A DNA stretch of 36,749 bases. It comes from Rubrivivax sp. (lineage in GTDB: Bacteria > Pseudomonadota > Gammaproteobacteria > Burkholderiales > Burkholderiaceae_C). Location of the stretch: NCBI GenBank assembly GCA_024641965.1, contig JAHECC010000010.1:10921-47669 (forward strand), given 5' to 3'. A program made the translations under genes and the position numbers. Under the pieces are notes generated by a model. It saw nothing but the letters and a program-made list of their open reading frames with translations, was not told the origin of the DNA and searched no databases. This document shows, in pieces, positions 33,939-36,749 of this stretch (the first letter of the stretch is position 1; each line of letters starts with the position of its first letter).

Positions 33939-35402
33939 TCAGGCCGTACCGCCGACCGTCAGCCGGTCTATGCGCAGCGTCGGCTGGCCCACGCCCACCG
34001 GCACGCTCTGGCCTTCCTTGCCGCACACGCCGACACCGGTGTCGAGCTGCATGTCGTTGCCGATCATGCTCACGCGCGTCATCGCCTCGGGGCCGTTGCC
34101 GATCAGCGTGGCGCCCTTCACGGGGTACTGGATCTTGCCGTTCTCGACCCAGAAGGCCTCGCTGGCCGAGAACACGAACTTGCCGCTGGTGATGTCGACC
34201 TGCCCGCCGCCGAAGTTGGTGGCGTACAGGCCGCGCTTCAGGCTGCCGATGATCTCTTCCTTCGTGCGCTGGCCGCCGAGCATGTAGGTGTTGGTCATGC
34301 GCGGCATCGGCACATGCGCGTAGCTTTCGCGTCGGCCATTGCCGGTGGGCTTGACGCCCATCAGCCGCGCGTTCATCGAATCCTGGATGTAGCCCTTGAG
34401 GATGCCGTCCTCGATCAACACGTTGCGCTGCGTGGCATGGCCCTCGTCGTCGACATTCAGCGAGCCGCGCCGGTCGGCGATGGTGCCGTCGTCGAGCACG
34501 GTCACGCCCTTGGCGGCGACACGCTTGCCGATGCGCCCGGCAAAGGTCGACGAGCCCTTGCGGTTGAAGTCGCCCTCGAGGCCGTGGCCGACGGCCTCGT
34601 GCAGCAGCACGCCGGGCCAGCCCGGGCCGAGCACGACGCTCATCTCGCCGGCCGGTGCGGGCCGCGCTTCGAGGTTGGTCAGCGCGGCGTTCACGGCCGC
34701 GTCGACGTAACTTTCGAGCATCGCGTCCTGGAAGTAGCCGAGCCCGAAGCGGCCGCCGCCGCCGCCGTTGCCCATTTCGCGGCGGCCGTTCTGCTCGGCG
34801 ATGACCGTCACCGACACGCGCACCAGCGGGCGCACATCGGCCGCGCGGGTGCCGTCGGCGCGCGCCACCAGCACCACGTCGTACTCGGCCGCCAGGCCGG
34901 CCATGACCTGCACCACGCGCGGGTCCTTGGCGCGGGCCATCTTCTCCACCCGCTCCAGCAATGCCACCTTCTGCGCACTGTCGAGCGTGGCGATCGGGTC
35001 GGTCGGCGCATACAGCACGCGGCTGGCCGACAGGCGCGGCTTGGCGGCGACCTTGACGCGCCGGTTCTGCCCCGCCGCGGCGATGGTGCGCACGGTGCGC
35101 GCGGCATCCAGCAGCGCGGCTTCGGACAGCTCGTCGGAATAGGCGAAGGCCGTCTTCTCGCCGGCCACCGCGCGCACGCCGACGCCCTGGTCGATGCTGA
35201 AGCTGCCACTCTTGACGATGCCCTCCTCCAGGCTCCAGCCCTCGTGGCGCGTGCTCTGGAAGTACAGGTCGGCGTCGTCGATGCGGTGCTCGCCGATCGT
35301 GCCCAGCGCGCGCTGCAGCACGGCCTCGTTCAGGCCGAAGGGTTCGAGCAGCAGGCCCTGTGCGATGGCCAGGCGTTCGATCGTGGGTTCGCGACTGATC
35401 AT
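33939..35402 (-). CDS. tldD: Metalloprotease TldD
   Basis: TldD, with TldE (PmbA), forms a heterodimeric zinc protease that trims peptides such as microcin B17 precursors and degrades the CcdA antitoxin. The 487 residues match TldD, with the metal-binding [11 protein letters not shown] near residue 270 (HExxxH) and the C-terminal GxGxxxG-like segments such as [35 protein letters not shown] sequence split over the last 80 residues. The PmbA partner is not in the window. The start at 35402 ([12 protein letters not shown]) is preferred to two upstream in-frame ATGs because the family starts here. A TACAAT (35428-35433, minus strand) lies 25 bp upstream. Confidence 0.94.
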   Translation of the reverse strand: MISREPTIERLAIAQGLLLEPFGLNEAVLQRALGTIGEHRIDDADLYFQSTRHEGWSLEEGIVKSGSFSIDQGVGVRAVAGEKTAFAYSDELSEAALLDAARTVRTIAAAGQNRRVKVAAKPRLSASRVLYAPTDPIATLDSAQKVALLERVEKMARAKDPRVVQVMAGLAAEYDVVLVARADGTRAADVRPLVRVSVTVIAEQNGRREMGNGGGGGRFGLGYFQDAMLESYVDAAVNAALTNLEARPAPAGEMSVVLGPGWPGVLLHEAVGHGLEGDFNRKGSSTFAGRIGKRVAAKGVTVLDDGTIADRRGSLNVDDEGHATQRNVLIEDGILKGYIQDSMNARLMGVKPTGNGRRESYAHVPMPRMTNTYMLGGQRTKEEIIGSLKRGLYATNFGGGQVDITSGKFVFSASEAFWVENGKIQYPVKGATLIGNGPEAMTRVSMIGNDMQLDTGVGVCGKEGQSVPVGVGQPTLRIDRLTVGGTA

Positions 35403-35427
35403 GGGCGTCCTCAATGGAGAGGGGATC

Positions 35428-35433
35428 ATTGTA
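35428..35433 (-). promoter_or_regulatory. Candidate -10 element of tldD
   Basis: TACAAT on the minus strand lies 25 bp upstream of the tldD start, between rsmI and tldD. The -35 region is not recognisable. Confidence 0.35.
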
Positions 35434-35475
35434 GAAGTGAGCCCTTCGTGATTCGGGCGCAAGGGCCTTGCCCCG

Positions 35476-36402
35476 TCAGCTGTCCTTGAGCAGCAAGGCC
35501 GCGGCATACAGCGCGTTGCGCGGCGTGCCGCTGAGCTCAGCCGCCAGTGCCACGGCCTGTTTCAGCGGCAACTCGCGCAGCAGCACGCGCAGCATGGCTT
35601 CGGCGGACGATGGCAGCGCGCCGTCCGCGTCGGCCACCGCTGGCGGCGCATGCAGCACCAGCACGAACTCGCCGCGCTGGCGGTTGGCGTCGGCGGCCAG
35701 CCACGGCGGCAGTTGCACGGCCGGCAGCGTGACCACCGTCTCGAACTGCTTGGTCAGCTCGCGGCATAGCGTCAGGGTGCGTTGCGGCGCGGCCGCTGCC
35801 AGCTCGTCGGCCAGCACGGCGATACGGTGCGGCGCCTCGAACAGCAGTTGTGCGACCGGCGCCTGCAACAGCGCGTGCAGCGCCGCGGCTCGCGTGGCAC
35901 CACGCGCCGGCAGAAAGCCGACGAAACCGAAACCCGGGCTGCGCACATCGCCAGCCACGCTGAGCGCGGCCAGCGCACTGCTGGCGCCCGGAATGGGCAT
36001 CACGCGCTGCCCGGCCGCGGCCACCTGCGCCACCAGCGCCGCGCCGGGGTCCGACACGGCCGGCGTGCCGGCATCGCTGACATAGGCCACCCGTTGCCCG
36101 GCGACGAGGCGCTGCAGCACGCGCGCGCCAGCCTCGGCCTCGTTGTGCCGGTGCAGCGCGATCAGCGGCTTGTCCAGCCCCAGGTGGCGCAGCAAGCCTG
36201 CGCTGACGCGTGTGTCCTCGCAGGCCACGGCATCCACCAGGCCGAGCACGTGGATCGCGCGCAGCGTCAGGTCGGCCAGGTTGCCGATCGGCGTGGCCAC
36301 CACGTACAGCGCGCCCGCGGGATACTGCTGCGTGCCCGCAGCTTCGGCAGCGGCACGTTGCAGGAGGGTCGGGTCGATGTTCAAGGCAGCGGGGCGAAAC
36401 AC
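35476..36402 (-). CDS. rsmI: 16S rRNA 2'-O-ribose C1402 methyltransferase RsmI
   Basis: RsmI methylates the 2'-OH of C1402 in 16S rRNA. The 308 residues match the tetrapyrrole-methylase-like fold of the family: [19 protein letters not shown] (31-49), the SAM-contacting [27 protein letters not shown] and [12 protein letters not shown]. The frame starts with GTG at 36402; an in-frame TTG at 36384 is an alternative that lessens overlap with yraN. Either way the 5' ends of rsmI and yraN overlap on opposite strands (8 or 26 bp), so their promoters must lie inside each other's coding region. It ends 74 bp before the tldD start, on the same strand. Confidence 0.94.
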   Translation of the reverse strand: MFRPAALNIDPTLLQRAAAEAAGTQQYPAGALYVVATPIGNLADLTLRAIHVLGLVDAVACEDTRVSAGLLRHLGLDKPLIALHRHNEAEAGARVLQRLVAGQRVAYVSDAGTPAVSDPGAALVAQVAAAGQRVMPIPGASSALAALSVAGDVRSPGFGFVGFLPARGATRAAALHALLQAPVAQLLFEAPHRIAVLADELAAAAPQRTLTLCRELTKQFETVVTLPAVQLPPWLAADANRQRGEFVLVLHAPPAVADADGALPSSAEAMLRVLLRELPLKQAVALAAELSGTPRNALYAAALLLKDS

Positions 36403-36749
36403 GAAGGCGATCGGCGACGATGCCGAGTCGCGCGCGCTGGCCTATCTGCTGGACCAGGGCCTCGTGCTCGTGCAGCGCAATTATCGGGTCGCACTCGGGC
36501 CGAACGCGCGTGGTGCCGAGGTCGACCTGATCCTGCGCGACCGCGACGGTACGCTGGTCTTCGTCGAAGTGCGTGCCCGCGCGGGTGCCAGCCACGGCGG
36601 AGCGCTGGCCAGCGTCGGTGGCACGAAGCAGCGGCGCATCGTGCGCGCGGCCACGCACTACCTGCAGCGTCTGAGCGTGCCGCCGCCCTGCCGCTTCGAC
36701 GTGGTGGCGGTGCAGGACGGGCGCATCGAGTGGATCAGGGCCGCCTTCG
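36377..36749 (+). CDS. yraN: YraN/UPF0102-family protein, truncated by the window end
   Basis: At least 124 codons are open to the window edge with no stop. The protein has the UPF0102 nuclease-like fold: GDDAESRALAYLLDQG (13-28), the RNYR segment, GAEVDLILRDRDGTLVFVEVRAR, with the E-x-D ... E-V-R/K arrangement of restriction-endonuclease-like sites, and KQRRIVRAATHYL. YraN function is not settled. It begins at ATG 36377, inside the 5' end of the divergent rsmI gene, a pairing seen in many betaproteobacteria. Confidence 0.9.
   Translation, partial: MFKAAGRNTKAIGDDAESRALAYLLDQGLVLVQRNYRVALGPNARGAEVDLILRDRDGTLVFVEVRARAGASHGGALASVGGTKQRRIVRAATHYLQRLSVPPPCRFDVVAVQDGRIEWIRAAF

Overview
The window is a high-GC chromosomal segment from a betaproteobacterium, most likely Burkholderiales of the Rubrivivax/Leptothrix/Comamonadaceae type. 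That placement is inferred from gene content and gene pairs (lplT beside alr, ilvE followed by a CHCC zinc-finger protein, divergent rsmI/yraN, a 1,600-residue NAD-glutamate dehydrogenase) and from strong GC bias in third codon positions. I see no insertion sequence, prophage, CRISPR array or rRNA. Most genes are housekeeping genes in short operons on both strands.

Layout. 1-6 kb: a single-domain receiver protein, a DMT permease and LplT on the minus strand, then alr, a GlsB-type membrane protein, arfB and radA on the plus strand. 6.2-9.0 kb: a small surface-glycan island with a GT10 (fucosyltransferase-type) glycosyltransferase and two different FkbM methyltransferases. 9.1-13.1 kb: a small membrane protein, a possibly decayed stretch, an outer-membrane protein, ilvE with its zinc-finger partner, and a clearly broken PAS/histidine-kinase gene. 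13.1-16.7 kb: purU, an NTF2-like protein, a YheT-type hydrolase and a conserved unknown protein, meeting a membrane-anchored cytochrome c. 16.8-18.3 kb: tRNA-Arg(CCG), then an AroG-type DAHP synthase on the minus strand. 18.4-20 kb: a short-chain dehydrogenase and a DUF299 kinase/phosphotransferase regulator. 20-23.6 kb: a three-subunit molybdenum hydroxylase (FeS, Mo, FAD). 23.8-30.4 kb: the large NAD-glutamate dehydrogenase, a small membrane protein and an amidase. 30.4-32 kb: an alpha/beta-hydrolase fused to a LuxR helix-turn-helix, then a small secreted protein. 32-36.7 kb: a double-TM2 protein, an enoyl-CoA hydratase, a hotdog thioesterase, tldD, rsmI and the start of yraN, which runs off the window.

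The strongest unannotated signal lies upstream of the DAHP synthase gene (18111-18257, minus strand). A 26-codon reading frame carries Phe6, Phe8, Tyr11, Phe13 and Trp20. It is followed by an 11-bp hairpin with a seven-U tract, and the segments between can form mutually exclusive pairings. This is the architecture of ribosome-mediated transcription attenuation. The leader start codon also sits where an extended -10 element would start transcription, so the leader may be translated from a leaderless mRNA.

Other points of interest are a Cys nucleophile in the hydrolase-LuxR fusion, a structured leader ending four bases before alr, a terminator embedded in the coding end of a convergent gene, and a histidine-kinase pseudogene whose deletion joins a PAS domain directly to the end of the ATPase domain.
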